In this document: in pieces, positions 1-7,593 of the stretch
How positions within the stretch are numbered: the stretch's first letter is position 1
How the letters are laid out: each line of letters opens with the position of its first letter
DNA from: Burkholderiaceae bacterium
GTDB taxonomy: Bacteria; Pseudomonadota; Gammaproteobacteria; Burkholderiales; Burkholderiaceae_C
Direction: 5' to 3'
DNA length: 7,593 nt
Assembly (NCBI GenBank): GCA_023262365.1
Contig: JALRBF010000220.1
Coordinates: 1 to 7,593 of the forward strand
The notes under the pieces: generated by a model
Told to the model about the DNA's origin: nothing
Seen by the model: only the letters and a program-made list of their open reading frames with translations
Databases searched by the model: none
Position numbers and translations under genes: made by a program

Positions 1-2
1 TC

Positions 3-140
3 CGGGTCACCCTCGTGGGTGACGAGCCGGAGATCCGGCAGGCGCTGCACCACGCGCACGCCGACGGGCTGCCGATCGAGGTGGTGCACGCCGACGAGCG
101 GATCGAGATGAACGAGAAGGCGGTGGCCGCCACCCGTGCG
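3..140 (+). CDS. plsX: PlsX (phosphate acyltransferase) internal fragment, cut at both ends
   Basis: PlsX makes acyl-phosphate from acyl-ACP at the start of phospholipid synthesis. The frame is open from base 3 and reads RVTLVGDEPEI, then LPIEVVHADERIEMNEKAVAATRA. From family knowledge this is the PlsX segment made of the LVGDE strand, the IVHA strand and the I-M-x-E turn that precedes the conserved K-(K/R)-x-SS segment. That SS segment never appears: after codon 138-140 the reading changes to LHMFTAHNTG and stops at TAG 228-230, so only about 46 residues of a roughly 330-residue protein are present. No start codon belongs to it; the GTG at 15 lies inside the LVGDE strand. The spelling looks more like Chloroflexota or another Gram-positive-type PlsX than the betaproteobacterial one (inference from memory). 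It faces the opposite way to every other gene here. It is probably foreign DNA joined at the window edge. The family call is fairly sure; the source is not. Confidence 0.6.
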
Positions 141-223
141 CTCCACATGTTCACCGCCCACAACACGGGCAACACCCACAGCGCCACGCGCGCGCGGCAC
201 TCCAGAGCCGGGCTGGGCACCAC
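141..223 (-). CDS. Possible N-terminus of an EamA/DMT-type transporter, truncated
   Basis: Directly after the dusA stop the same minus-strand frame stays open. From a GTG at 223-221 or 220-218 it reads VVPSPALECRARVALWVLPVLWAVNMWSAR. A short polar, arginine-bearing start followed by a hydrophobic stretch with LPVLWAVN, then a residue pair and AR, resembles the first membrane helix of EamA/DMT-superfamily permeases, which often start with an LW-x-x-N-x-x-x-AR pattern. About 28 residues are visible. Beyond base 141 the frame is only the complement of the plsX piece and loses any membrane character. If real, it would be the next gene after dusA, 3 to 6 bases away and perhaps co-transcribed. No Shine-Dalgarno sequence is clear. 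The region could equally be non-coding spacer, so the call is tentative. Confidence 0.3.
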
Positions 224-226
224 GGC

Positions 227-1228
227 CTAGACCGCAAGCACACCCGCACCGCGCGCCAGCGCGGCACGGGCCAAGCCCAGCACCTCGGTGGGTGCCATGG
301 GTTTGAGCTTGTGGTTGCTCCATACCTGACGCCACAACCGCCCCCCGCGTTGGCCGTGGTGCAGCCCCAGCATGTGCCGCGCAATGGCGTACCAGGGGCA
401 GCCGTCCTGCGCCTGCGCGCGTTGCATGTAAGCCACCATGGCCGCCTCAACGGCCTCTGGCGTGGGCACGGGTTGGGCTTGGCCGCTCAACCGGGTGTCC
501 CACTCGGTCAGCAGCCACGGGTGGTAGTAAGCCTCGCGGCCTACCATCACGCCATCCACGTGCTGCAGGTGCTGGTCGATTTGGTCGTTATTCGTTACGC
601 CCCCGTTGAGCACCACGGTGAGATGCGGAAAATCCTGCTTAAGCCGGTACACCATGGGGTATTGCAACGGCGGGACCTCGCGGTTTTGCTTGGGCGAGAG
701 CCCCTTGAGCCACGCCGCGCGCGCGTGCACCACAAACACCTCGCAGCCGGCCTCGCTGACTCGGCCAACAAAATCGCGAACAAAACCGTAACTGGCCTGC
801 TCGTCCACCCCAATGCGATGCTTGACCGTAACCGGAATCGTGACCGCGTCGCGCATGGCCTTGACACCATCGGCCACGGTGTCGGGCTCCAACATCAAGC
901 ACGCGCCAAACGCCCCACGCTGCACGCGCTCGCTGGGGCAGCCGCAGTTGAGGTTGATCTCGTCGTAACCCCAGGCTTGCCCAAGACGGGCGGCGTAGGC
1001 CAACTCCTCGGGTTCGCTGCCGCCCAGTTGCAGGGCAACGGGGTGCTCCTCGTCGTTCATGCGCAAATGCCGGCTGACGCTGCCGTGCCGCAGCGCGCCC
1101 GTGGTCACCATCTCGGTGTACAGGCGCGCACGCTGGCTTAATAACCGATGGAAAAACCGACAATGCCGGTTGGTCCAATCCATCATGGGGGCCACCGACA
1201 GCCGCCATGGCGAGAGCGGGGGCGTCAT
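227..1228 (-). CDS. dusA: tRNA-dihydrouridine(20/20a) synthase DusA
   Basis: FMN enzyme that reduces uridine to dihydrouridine at positions 20/20a in the tRNA D-loop with NADPH; cytoplasmic. The 333-residue product has the normal DusA length. Visible motifs are the N-terminal [13 protein letters not shown] (12-24) typical of the family, [11 protein letters not shown] (67-77), and [11 protein letters not shown] (92-102), in which C97 is the expected catalytic cysteine, followed by RGAFGACLM. Next come VKHRIG (135-140, K136 in the active site), [18 protein letters not shown] (167-184), which is specific to DusA rather than DusB or DusC, and the phosphate-binding LNGGV and [12 protein letters not shown] (226-237). 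The N-terminal TIM barrel is followed by a helical domain ending near 333. The ATG at 1228 overlaps the der stop as ATGA, with a weak GCAGG five bases upstream, so translation is probably coupled to der. The TAG stop is at 229-227. In many Burkholderiales hfq follows der, so dusA here is a variant neighbour. Confidence 0.96.
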   Translation of the reverse strand: MTPPLSPWRLSVAPMMDWTNRHCRFFHRLLSQRARLYTEMVTTGALRHGSVSRHLRMNDEEHPVALQLGGSEPEELAYAARLGQAWGYDEINLNCGCPSERVQRGAFGACLMLEPDTVADGVKAMRDAVTIPVTVKHRIGVDEQASYGFVRDFVGRVSEAGCEVFVVHARAAWLKGLSPKQNREVPPLQYPMVYRLKQDFPHLTVVLNGGVTNNDQIDQHLQHVDGVMVGREAYYHPWLLTEWDTRLSGQAQPVPTPEAVEAAMVAYMQRAQAQDGCPWYAIARHMLGLHHGQRGGRLWRQVWSNHKLKPMAPTEVLGLARAALARGAGVLAV

Positions 1229-2580
1229 TTGCCTGCGCGCCGTTGGTCGTAGGGGTTGTGGGCGCTGCGCATCTCCATGCGCAAGGGTGTGCCCTCTAGG
1301 TTGAACTTGTCGCGAATGCGGCCCTCAAGGTAGCGCTTGTAGTTGTCTGAAATGTGCTCAAGCGAGTTGCCGTGCACCACCACCAGCGGTGGGTTGCTGC
1401 CCCCTTGGTGGGCGTAGCGCAGCTTGGGGCGAAACATGCCGCTGCGCGGCGGCTGTTGATGCGCCACGGCGTCATGAATCAGTCGCGTCAACGCCGGGGT
1501 GCCCAGCTTGCGAAACGCCGCGGCGTGTGCCTGCCCCATGGAGGCCCACACCGGGGTTAACCCGTGGCGCTTAATGGCCGAGATGGTGTGCACCTTGGCA
1601 AAACGCAAAAACCCCAGGCGCTGCGCAATCGAGCGGCGCACCTGCTCGCGCTGGTAGGTGTCAACCGCGTCCCATTTGTTCACGGCCACCACCACCGCAC
1701 GGCCCGTCTCTAGCACAAAGCCAGCAATGTGCGCGTCTTGGTCGGTCACGCCTTGGGTGGCGTCCAGCAGCAACAGCGCCACGTTGGCTTGCTCAATGGC
1801 TTGCAGGGTTTTGATCACCGAGAACTTCTCAACCGCCTCCCACACCTTGCCGCGCTTGCGCAGACCGGCCGTGTCAATCAGCTCGTAGCGCTGCGTGCCG
1901 CGCACCAAGGGCACGTGGATGGCGTCGCGCGTGGTGCCCGGCATGTCAAATGCCACCAGCCGCTCCTCACCCAACCACACATTAATCAACGTGGATTTGC
2001 CCACGTTGGGCCGCCCCACCACAGCCAGCTTAATGGGACGTGTGGCATCCTCGGCGTCGCTGGGTGCCTCGGGCCACGGCTCGGCCATGGGCAACACGGC
2101 CTCCACCGCCTCGGCCAGCGCACGCATGCCCTGGCCGTGCGCGGCCGATAACGGCAGCACCTCGCCCATGCCGAGTTCAAAAAACTCGGCCAGCTGCGCC
2201 TGCCCGCGCATGCCCTCGGCTTTGTTGGCCACCAGCACGCAGGGTTTGCCCAGTCGGCGCAGGTACGCGGCAATGTCGTGGTCTTGGGCGCTTAGCCCGG
2301 CCCGGGTGTCGGTTACAAACACCACCACGTCGCTCTCGGCCACCGCCTGTCGCGTTTGATGCGCCATGGCTTGCACCACACCGCTGTCGGCCGTGGGCTC
2401 AAAGCCGCCGGTGTCCACCACCAGCCATTCCCGTTGGCCCATTTTGGCGTTGCCGTAGTGCCGGTCGCGGGTTAGGCCGGCCAAGTCGGCCACGATGGCG
2501 TCTCGGCTTCGCGTCAGCGCGTTGAACAGGGTGGATTTGCCAACGTTGGGGCGCCCCACCAACGCCAGCACCGGCTTCAC
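1225..2580 (-). CDS. der: Ribosome biogenesis GTPase Der (EngA), double G domain
   Basis: Essential GTPase with two tandem G domains that helps mature the 50S subunit. The 451-residue product has full family length. G domain 1 shows GRPNVGKST (9-17), DTGGF (56-60) and NKAE (119-122). G domain 2 shows GRPNVGKST (189-197), DTAGL (236-240) and NKWD (301-304). The C-terminal KH-like domain (about 375-451) carries [13 protein letters not shown] and the [20 protein letters not shown] segment. NKAE in place of NKxD in the first domain is, as I recall, usual for Burkholderiales and not a defect. The start is taken as GTG 2580-2578, because family members begin MKPVxALVGRPN and because it gives a GTGA overlap with the bamB stop, matching the other junctions. 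A GTG at 2592 would add four residues (MASQ) and has a somewhat better purine stretch (GGCAGG) before it, so it remains possible. The stop overlaps dusA by four bases. Confidence 0.97.
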   Translation of the reverse strand: MKPVLALVGRPNVGKSTLFNALTRSRDAIVADLAGLTRDRHYGNAKMGQREWLVVDTGGFEPTADSGVVQAMAHQTRQAVAESDVVVFVTDTRAGLSAQDHDIAAYLRRLGKPCVLVANKAEGMRGQAQLAEFFELGMGEVLPLSAAHGQGMRALAEAVEAVLPMAEPWPEAPSDAEDATRPIKLAVVGRPNVGKSTLINVWLGEERLVAFDMPGTTRDAIHVPLVRGTQRYELIDTAGLRKRGKVWEAVEKFSVIKTLQAIEQANVALLLLDATQGVTDQDAHIAGFVLETGRAVVVAVNKWDAVDTYQREQVRRSIAQRLGFLRFAKVHTISAIKRHGLTPVWASMGQAHAAAFRKLGTPALTRLIHDAVAHQQPPRSGMFRPKLRYAHQGGSNPPLVVVHGNSLEHISDNYKRYLEGRIRDKFNLEGTPLRMEMRSAHNPYDQRRAGK

Positions 2581-3695
2581 TTGGGACGCCACCCAGTGAC
2601 CTGCCCGTTGGCCGAGACCGTGACCACGGAGCCGGCGACCAATTGCGGCGGCGCCGTCACCGCCGAGCCGTCACCGGCCATGCTGGCCTGCCAGGCGCCA
2701 TCGGCCTGCGACAGCCAATGCACGTAACCCTGCGCATCACCCACCACCAGCGTTTGGCCCAAGGCCAGCGGGCCCGTTACGCCGCGGTGCGCCAGCAGCG
2801 TTTGGCGCCACAAGGGCTGCCCGCTGGCCAACGACCACGCCTGCACCGCCCCTTGCTCGTCGGTGCCCGCGAGCAGCGCGGCCGTGCCCGTCACACCCTG
2901 CGCGCCGCTTTGGCTGGCACGCCAGCGTACCTGGCCAGACGCGGCGTCCACACACGCCACCCCGCGCTGGAAGGCGCGGGCGCAAACCAGCGGGCCGGCC
3001 TGGTGCGCACCGGCCACCAAGTCGGCCAGTTGCTCCACCGGGTTGCTGCCCGTGGGGGCAAACAGGGGCACCGAGGTCAGGGGCTGCCCGTCGTCGGGGT
3101 TGATGGCCCATAACGTGGCCCCAAGCCCCACCACCAGGGTGTTACCCCGCGCGGTGAGCAGCCCGGGGGCCTGCAACGCCAAAGCCGATGATGGGGCTTT
3201 TTGCTCCCAAATCAGTCCGCCACCAACCGCGTCAAACGCCATGATTTGGCGGTTGCCGGTTAGCACAAACACGCGCTCGCCGGCGACCAATGGCGGCGTG
3301 AACACGCGCGCGGGCAAGGGCGCTTGCCAGGCCAGCTTACCGTCGCGCCACGCCACCAGCCGATTGCCCTGCAGCACCGCGGCCACCCATTGCCCGTCAA
3401 AGCCCAAACCGGCGTCAATTGGCGCGGGGGCTTGCACGCGCCAGCGCAGGGCACCGTCGCGACCGCTGAGCACCATGACCTGGCCGCTGCGTGCCGCCAA
3501 CGCCACCTCGTTAGCCGCCACCGCGGCAATCAAGCCATGGGTGTTACCCCCAAGCGTCACGCGCCAGGCAGCCTGCACGCCCACGGTGGGGGTACCCTGG
3601 GGTAACGGCGCCGGCGTGGGGCGACCCGACGAGGCGCACCCCGCCAGCCCCACCGCCAGCAGCCATGCCGCGGCGCGCCACACGACCTTGTTCAT
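2577..3695 (-). CDS. bamB: Outer membrane assembly lipoprotein BamB
   Basis: Part of the BAM complex that folds beta-barrel proteins into the outer membrane; BamB binds BamA and is an eight-bladed PQQ-type propeller tethered by lipid. The 372-residue product starts with a lipoprotein signal peptide: positive NKVVWR, a hydrophobic core, and the lipobox LAGC with C20 as the lipid-bearing cysteine. The residue after it is Ala, not Asp, which predicts sorting to the outer membrane. The mature part has repeated propeller blades, seen as AAWRVTLGG (42-50), [11 protein letters not shown] (77-87), [11 protein letters not shown] (154-164), [13 protein letters not shown] (249-261), [11 protein letters not shown] (288-298) and ANGQVTGW (362-369). 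A roughly 64-residue upstream extension of the open frame to 3887 is rejected, since it buries the signal peptide and overlaps the upstream gene. The ATG at 3695 overlaps the upstream stop as ATGA; no strong Shine-Dalgarno is seen, which fits coupled translation. Confidence 0.95.
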   Translation of the reverse strand: MNKVVWRAAAWLLAVGLAGCASSGRPTPAPLPQGTPTVGVQAAWRVTLGGNTHGLIAAVAANEVALAARSGQVMVLSGRDGALRWRVQAPAPIDAGLGFDGQWVAAVLQGNRLVAWRDGKLAWQAPLPARVFTPPLVAGERVFVLTGNRQIMAFDAVGGGLIWEQKAPSSALALQAPGLLTARGNTLVVGLGATLWAINPDDGQPLTSVPLFAPTGSNPVEQLADLVAGAHQAGPLVCARAFQRGVACVDAASGQVRWRASQSGAQGVTGTAALLAGTDEQGAVQAWSLASGQPLWRQTLLAHRGVTGPLALGQTLVVGDAQGYVHWLSQADGAWQASMAGDGSAVTAPPQLVAGSVVTVSANGQVTGWRPK

Positions 3696-4345
3696 GACGG
3701 CTGCTTTGAATTGACGCCCAATGCCTCGAGCTTTATCACCACCAACTGCCGGTAAGGCTGCTCGGCGGGCAACTTGCTCAAGGCCAGCTGGTACGCGGCA
3801 ATCGCCTCGTCGCGCTTGGCCAAGGCCTGCAGGGCGTCGCCCCGGCGGTCGGCCACCAGCCCGGCAAAGGCCTCGGGCCAGTCCCACGTTAAGGTTTGCA
3901 GCCCAGCCTGGGCCTGCCCCTGCGCCACCTGCAGCGAGGCCAGGCGCAGCCGCGCCAACGCCTGCAGCTCGACGGTGGGGGCACCGGCGGCGGCTTGCTC
4001 GAGGTACTGCTGGGCTTGCTTGGGGTCGCTTTGGGCCGTGGCCTGGGCGGCGCGCAAACGCGCCAGCTCGGTCAGCGTGGCCTGGTTGGCCACGTCGGCC
4101 ATGTCTTGTAGCACCCGCTGCCAGCGCTCGGGCTGCTTGCCCTCAATGGCTTGGTCAAAGGTGGCAAACAGTGCCGCGGCCTCGCGGGCTTTTTGGTTTT
4201 GCCAGGCGCTCCAGCCGGTCCATCCGGCGTAGCTTAGCGCCAGCGCCGCCACCAAGGCAGACAGCGGCGTGCCCCATTTGGCCCAAAAAGCCTTGAGCTG
4301 AGCCAGTTGCTCTTGCTCTTGAAGATCGTAGTGTTGTGTGGCCAT
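3692..4345 (-). CDS. YfgM-like membrane-anchored periplasmic TPR protein
   Basis: 217 residues with the layout of the YfgM family (tetratricopeptide TPR_21, also called the ancillary SecYEG translocon subunit family). A short acidic and glutamine-rich cytoplasmic N-terminus (MATQHYDLQEQEQLAQLK) is followed by one membrane helix at about 26-45, then an alanine-rich helical periplasmic part to the end. The C-terminal block VADRRGDALQALAKRDEAI (about 165-183) followed by AAYQLALSKL matches the family's RGD...G...A...AY..AL pattern. In E. coli YfgM associates with SecYEG and the chaperone PpiD; the role here is inferred from that. The gene sits immediately before bamB, as in many proteobacteria, and the two overlap by ATGA. 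I take ATG 4345-4343 as the start because the protein then begins like its relatives. A TTG at 4354 would add MRS without a better ribosome site. No Shine-Dalgarno sequence is visible. Confidence 0.9.
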   Translation of the reverse strand: MATQHYDLQEQEQLAQLKAFWAKWGTPLSALVAALALSYAGWTGWSAWQNQKAREAAALFATFDQAIEGKQPERWQRVLQDMADVANQATLTELARLRAAQATAQSDPKQAQQYLEQAAAGAPTVELQALARLRLASLQVAQGQAQAGLQTLTWDWPEAFAGLVADRRGDALQALAKRDEAIAAYQLALSKLPAEQPYRQLVVIKLEALGVNSKQPS

Positions 4346-4374
4346 GGATCGCAAAGACGAAGGCTAAACCCGGC

Positions 4375-4380
4375 ATTGTA
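4375..4380 (-). promoter_or_regulatory. Possible -10 box (TACAAT) ahead of the yfgM-like gene
   Basis: The 50-base gap between hisS and the yfgM-like gene contains TACAAT on the minus strand, a good sigma-70 -10 hexamer, about 30 bases before the ATG at 4345. No convincing -35 box lies 16-18 bases upstream (the bases there read CGGGTT or GGGTTA), so this is weak evidence for an internal promoter. Confidence 0.22.
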
Positions 4381-4395
4381 GGGCCTTGGTGGGGG

Positions 4396-5685
4396 CTAAC
4401 CCGGGTGTTGAGCCTGCCACCATGCGCCAAGCTCGGCCAGTGGCACCTCGCGTTGTTGCTCGGCGTGTTGACCGTCGCGCAGCGCCTTCATGGCCACCAC
4501 GCCGCGCGCCAATTCGTCCTCGCCCAGCACCATGGCCCAGGCTGCCCCGCTGGCGTCGGCGCGCTTAAATTGCGACTTGATGCTGCCCTGCCCTTCGGTT
4601 GAGGCCGCGTGCATGCGCACCCGGGCGCCGGCGCCACGCAGCGCGCGGCAAGCCTGCGCCACCCGTGCGGCATCGGGCGTGCCCACCACCACGTACACGT
4701 CCAGCGCCGTGGCAGCCACGCCCTGCCCCTGCTCGCGCAACAGCTCCAAAATGCGCTCCACCCCCAGTGCCCAGCCCACGCCAGGCGCGGGCTTGCCACC
4801 CAGTTGTTGCATCAGGCCATCGTAGCGTCCACCGGCGCACACCGTGCCCTGAGCTCCCAGCGCATCGGTGACAAACTCAAACACCGTGAGGTTGTAGTAG
4901 TCCATGCCGCGCACCAGCCGAGGGTTAATGTGGTGCGCCACGCCGTTGGCCTGCAGCACCGCGCGCACCGCGTCCAAATGCTGCCGCGACGCCTCGCCCA
5001 GGTAGTCCAGCAGCTGCGGCGCACCCTCAATCAGCGGCTGCATGGCCGGGTTTTTTGAGTCCAGCACACGCAAGGGGTTACTGTGCAGGCGCCGAGCCGC
5101 GTCCTCGTCCAACGCCGAGCGATGCTGCTCTAAGTAGGTTACCAGCGCCTGGCGATGCGCGCGCCGCTCCTCGGGTTGCCCGAGGCTATTGATTTGCAGC
5201 GTGACGCCTTGCAGTCCCAGGGCCTGCCACAAATCGGCGGCAAGCAAAATAATCTCGGCATCCACATCGGGCCCAGGGTGCCCCAGCACCTCCACCCCAA
5301 TTTGGTGAAATTGCCGATACCGCCCCCGCTGCGGCCGCTCGTGGCGAAACATGGGCCCCATGTAGTACAGCCGCTGCCCGCCTTGATGCAGCAGGTGGTG
5401 CTGCACCGCCGCGCGCACCACACCGGCGGTGCCCTCGGGCCGCAGCGTGAGGTGCTCGCCATTGAGGCGGTCTTCAAAGCTGTACATCTCTTTTTCCACG
5501 ATGTCGGTGACTTCACCCAAGCCGCGCACAAACAGCGCCGTGGGCTCCACCACCGGCGTGCGCACGTTGGCGTAGCCGTAGCGCTGCATCAGGTCACGCA
5601 CCTGCGCCTCAAGTGCCTCCCACGCACCAGCGTGCTCGGGCAACACATCGTTCATGCCTTTAACGGCGGTGAGTTTGTCGCTCAT
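4396..5685 (-). CDS. hisS: Histidyl-tRNA synthetase
   Basis: Class II aminoacyl-tRNA synthetase that charges tRNA-His with histidine in the cytoplasm, as a dimer. The 429-residue product matches the usual bacterial length (about 424). In order: the N-terminal [10 protein letters not shown] (7-16), [13 protein letters not shown] (80-92), motif 2 with [17 protein letters not shown] (112-128), the HisA motif LVRGMDYYN (257-265) in which R259 is the expected catalytic arginine, AGGRYDGL (284-291), and motif 3 [12 protein letters not shown] (301-312). The C-terminal anticodon-binding domain (about 326-429) has VYVVVGTP and [23 protein letters not shown]. The ATG at 5685 gives the standard [16 protein letters not shown] start. 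The 18-base spacer to ispG is pyrimidine-rich and lacks a Shine-Dalgarno sequence. The stop is TAG at 4398-4396. All key residues are present. Confidence 0.97.
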   Translation of the reverse strand: MSDKLTAVKGMNDVLPEHAGAWEALEAQVRDLMQRYGYANVRTPVVEPTALFVRGLGEVTDIVEKEMYSFEDRLNGEHLTLRPEGTAGVVRAAVQHHLLHQGGQRLYYMGPMFRHERPQRGRYRQFHQIGVEVLGHPGPDVDAEIILLAADLWQALGLQGVTLQINSLGQPEERRAHRQALVTYLEQHRSALDEDAARRLHSNPLRVLDSKNPAMQPLIEGAPQLLDYLGEASRQHLDAVRAVLQANGVAHHINPRLVRGMDYYNLTVFEFVTDALGAQGTVCAGGRYDGLMQQLGGKPAPGVGWALGVERILELLREQGQGVAATALDVYVVVGTPDAARVAQACRALRGAGARVRMHAASTEGQGSIKSQFKRADASGAAWAMVLGEDELARGVVAMKALRDGQHAEQQREVPLAELGAWWQAQHPG

Positions 5686-5703
5686 GGAGATAGAGAAAAA
5701 AGT

Positions 5704-6984
5704 TCAGAGCTCGGCGTGCGCGTTGGCACGGCCGTAGCGTTGTTGCACGTACGCTTCAACCAGGGTTTGAAACGCTTGCGCAATGCCGTCGCCGCGCAGC
5801 GTTTGGGCCTTGACCCCGTCAATGTAAACCGGTGCAGCCGGGGCCTCACCGGTGCCAGGCAGGCTGATGCCAATGTCGGCGTGCTTGCTCTCGCCAGGCC
5901 CATTCACAATGCAACCCATCACGGCCACACGCAACCCTTCAACCCCGGGATACACCTCACGCCAGCGCGGCATGGCCGCGCGCAGGTAGTCGTCAATTTG
6001 CTTGGCCAGTTCTTGAAACACCGTGCTGGTGGTGCGACCACAACCAGGGCACGCGGTGACACTGGGCACAAAGCGGCGCAAGCCAAGCGCTTGCAAAATC
6101 TCAGAGGCTACCACGACCTCTTGGGTTCGCGCCTCGTTAGGCTGCGGCGTGAGCGAGACCCGGATGGTGTCGCCAATGCCCTCTTGCAACAGCACCGAAA
6201 GCGCTGCAGCCGACGCCACCGTGCCCTTGGTGCCCATGCCCGCTTCGGTTAGCCCCAAATGCAAAGGGTGCCGCGTGCGCGCGGCCAACTCGCGGTACAC
6301 CGTGATCAGGTCTTGCACGCCGCTTACCTTGCACGAGAGCATCACCTGCTCGGGCGCCATGCCAAGCGCCACGGCAGCTTGCGCCGAATCAAGCGCCGAG
6401 GTGACCAGCGCCTGCACCATCACCTGCGAGGCATCCCAGGGCTGGCTGCGCTGGGCGTTGTCGTCCATGAGTCGGGCCAACAGCTCCTGGTCTAGGCTGC
6501 CCCAGTTCACGCCAATGCGCACCGGCTTGTTGTACCGCAGCGCGGCTTCAATCATTTGCGCAAACTGGGCGTCGTGCTTGTCGCCTCGCCCCACGTTGCC
6601 GGGGTTGATGCGGTACTTGGACAACGCCTGGGCGCAGGCCGGAAAATCGGCCAGCAACCGGTGGCCGTTGTAGTGAAAATCGCCAATCAACGGCACCGAC
6701 ACGCCCATGCGGTCCAACTGCTCACGCACCACCGGCACGGCTCGGGCGGCTTCTTCGTTGTTCACGGTGATGCGCACCAACTCCGAGCCCGCCTGCGCCA
6801 GTTCCTTGACCTGAATCGCCGTGCCAATGGCGTCTGCGGTGTCGGTGTTGGTCATGGACTGAACCCGAACCGGGGCGCTGCCCCCCACCGTTACCTCATG
6901 CTCGCCCCACCGCACCACACCCTGCAGGCTTTGGCGGGGCGCGGGGGCAGCCATGGTGACCGGCCGCTCAAACCCATGGGTCAT
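5704..6984 (-). CDS. ispG: 4-hydroxy-3-methylbut-2-enyl diphosphate synthase IspG (GcpE)
   Basis: [4Fe-4S] enzyme of the MEP pathway that converts MEcPP to HMBPP using ferredoxin or flavodoxin; it supplies isoprenoids such as undecaprenyl phosphate and quinones. The product is 426 residues. The N-terminal TIM-barrel part shows VQSMTNTDT (41-49), the DFHYNG segment (102-107), YRINPGNVG (124-132), RIGVNWGSL (156-164) and [14 protein letters not shown] (241-254). The C-terminal cluster domain has ACPGCGR (C312, C315) and [10 protein letters not shown] (C358, E365), the three cysteines and one glutamate that bind the cluster. It is about 50 residues longer than E. coli IspG (372) because of a longer N-terminus and small insertions near 165-185 and 335-350; I regard this as the normal long form of betaproteobacteria. 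The ATG at 6984 overlaps the rodZ stop as ATGA and has a good Shine-Dalgarno sequence. An internal ATG at residue 11 is less likely. Confidence 0.97.
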   Translation of the reverse strand: MTHGFERPVTMAAPAPRQSLQGVVRWGEHEVTVGGSAPVRVQSMTNTDTADAIGTAIQVKELAQAGSELVRITVNNEEAARAVPVVREQLDRMGVSVPLIGDFHYNGHRLLADFPACAQALSKYRINPGNVGRGDKHDAQFAQMIEAALRYNKPVRIGVNWGSLDQELLARLMDDNAQRSQPWDASQVMVQALVTSALDSAQAAVALGMAPEQVMLSCKVSGVQDLITVYRELAARTRHPLHLGLTEAGMGTKGTVASAAALSVLLQEGIGDTIRVSLTPQPNEARTQEVVVASEILQALGLRRFVPSVTACPGCGRTTSTVFQELAKQIDDYLRAAMPRWREVYPGVEGLRVAVMGCIVNGPGESKHADIGISLPGTGEAPAAPVYIDGVKAQTLRGDGIAQAFQTLVEAYVQQRYGRANAHAEL

Positions 6985-7592
6985 GGCTGGCTCACCTGAA
7001 ACCGCGCCACGTTGGCCCGTGTTTTCGAGGAGAAATCAAAGGGTCTATCAAACAAATCCACCGTGACCCCGGCGGCATTGCCCAGCACCACCTCAAACGG
7101 GAGCTTGGCGTTGTAACGCAGTTCGTCACCGGGTTGCAACAAGCGCCCCAGGCGCATGGTGCCGCCTTCGTCCCACATTTCTACCCAACTCTCTTGGGTG
7201 GCGCGCACGTGCACCATGGCCGGGCCGGTCTCGGCTGGGGCCTCGGTCGGCGCCGGGGCCACTTCCGGCGTTTGGTTGACCACCGCCGGCGTTTGGCTGG
7301 CCACGTTAACCGCCGTGGGGGGTACAGGCGCCGCCTCGATGGCCAGCGGCACGGTTTGGGGCGGCGTACCCTGCACCGAGGGCGCCGTTGCCTGGCGAGC
7401 CGCCGGCCGCTCGGTGAACAACAACCAAGCCACCCCGGCAAGAATCAACGCCGAACACAGCAACAAAAACATCCGGTAGGCGCGCGACGCGCTCGGCGTG
7501 TTGGGCGCGGGGCCCTGAACCCGTGTGCCGGGCAAGCCGGCGTGGGCCGCGTCTGGCGGCTCGCCCCCAGGGTTCGGCCAATCGTGCAAATA
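6981..7592 (-). CDS. rodZ: Cytoskeletal protein RodZ, C-terminal part (5' end outside the window)
   Basis: RodZ links MreB filaments to the cell-wall elongation machinery and sets rod shape. About 203 residues are visible and the frame is open to the window edge, so the N-terminal cytoplasmic helix-turn-helix domain that binds MreB is missing. Visible in order: a proline- and glycine-rich juxtamembrane linker ending in the basic SRAYR, a single membrane helix [19 protein letters not shown] (about residues 40-58 of the segment), a roughly 65-residue periplasmic linker rich in Pro, Ala, Thr and Val, and a C-terminal periplasmic DUF4115 beta domain (about 124-200) with [36 protein letters not shown] and [10 protein letters not shown]. 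The TTG at 7589 should not be taken as the start; it is just the first possible start codon near the edge. The stop overlaps ispG (ATGA), the usual neighbour in betaproteobacteria. Confidence 0.93.
   Translation of the reverse strand, partial: YLHDWPNPGGEPPDAAHAGLPGTRVQGPAPNTPSASRAYRMFLLLCSALILAGVAWLLFTERPAARQATAPSVQGTPPQTVPLAIEAAPVPPTAVNVASQTPAVVNQTPEVAPAPTEAPAETGPAMVHVRATQESWVEMWDEGGTMRLGRLLQPGDELRYNAKLPFEVVLGNAAGVTVDLFDRPFDFSSKTRANVARFQVSQP
6991..6997 (-). promoter_or_regulatory. Ribosome binding site of ispG
   Basis: AGGTGAG lies six bases before the ispG ATG at 6984, inside the end of rodZ. AGGTGA pairs with the 3' end of 16S rRNA. It is the clearest Shine-Dalgarno sequence in the window and supports the ATG at 6984 over the internal ATG ten codons later. 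Confidence 0.6.
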
Positions 7593-7593
7593 G

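Noticed and set aside
141..226. Possible transcription terminator after dusA
   Set aside because: Short G+C-rich complementary stretches exist, but there is no clean hairpin followed by a T-run on the minus strand.
311..1141. 276-codon plus-strand open frame
   Set aside because: It is entirely antisense to dusA and has a biased, low-complexity composition (rich in His, Arg, Val and Leu), typical of a shadow frame.
1225..2580. Non-canonical NKAE in Der G domain 1
   Set aside because: Recalled as common in Burkholderiales Der proteins; the second domain keeps NKWD and the protein is otherwise intact.
3696..3887. N-terminal extension of bamB to 3887
   Set aside because: The extra 64 residues are Arg/Gly-rich, antisense-like sequence over the end of the yfgM-like gene and would place the lipoprotein signal peptide inside the protein.
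4346..4354. TTG start three codons before the yfgM-like ATG
   Set aside because: A rarer start codon, no better ribosome site, and family members begin close to the ATG version.
5155..6252. 365-codon plus-strand open frame
   Set aside because: It lies antisense across hisS and ispG, both with complete motifs. Long antisense frames are expected in G+C-rich coding DNA, and its product shows no recognisable domain.
5704..6984. IspG about 50 residues longer than the E. coli enzyme
   Set aside because: The insertions fall outside the cluster-binding motifs and match what I know as the usual betaproteobacterial long form, so this is not a novelty.
1..7593. Search for mobile elements, CRISPR, tRNA or defence genes
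   Set aside because: No terminal repeats, spaced repeats, cloverleaf-like sequence or transposase motifs were seen; every base from 227 to 7592 is explained by housekeeping genes or short gaps.

Overview
The window is a compact, high-G+C, almost entirely minus-strand gene cluster. It suggests a betaproteobacterium, most likely Burkholderiales. The gene order rodZ - ispG - hisS - yfgM-like - bamB - der is the classic conserved run of that group, and the protein details also fit (long-form IspG, NKAE in the first G domain of Der, the [11 protein letters not shown] motif in DusA). Genus cannot be set from this sequence alone.

Layout, read along the minus strand from the right edge: the C-terminal part of rodZ (cell shape; 5' end beyond the window), ispG (isoprenoid precursor synthesis), hisS (histidyl-tRNA synthetase), a YfgM-like membrane-anchored periplasmic TPR protein, bamB (outer-membrane protein assembly lipoprotein), der (ribosome-assembly GTPase) and dusA (tRNA dihydrouridine synthase). 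Four junctions are 4-base overlaps of the ATGA or GTGA type (rodZ/ispG, yfgM/bamB, bamB/der, der/dusA). The ispG-hisS gap is 18 bases and the hisS-yfgM gap is 50 bases, so the whole run looks like one operon, perhaps with an extra start site before yfgM. The genes join envelope building (RodZ, YfgM, BamB), isoprenoid supply (IspG) and translation (HisS, Der, DusA): a housekeeping operon linked to growth.

The left edge, about 1-230, is the only part that does not fit. Bases 3-140 read on the plus strand as an internal piece of PlsX, of a type unlike betaproteobacterial PlsX. The resemblance stops abruptly near base 140. Beyond it, bases 223 to about 143 read on the minus strand as what may be the N-terminus of an EamA-type transporter following dusA. 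The simplest reading is a junction between two unrelated DNAs near 131-145, either an assembly or cloning chimera or a real insertion.

I found no RNA gene, mobile element, CRISPR array or convincing terminator, and no sign of an undescribed system. There is no gene-free stretch above 300 bases.
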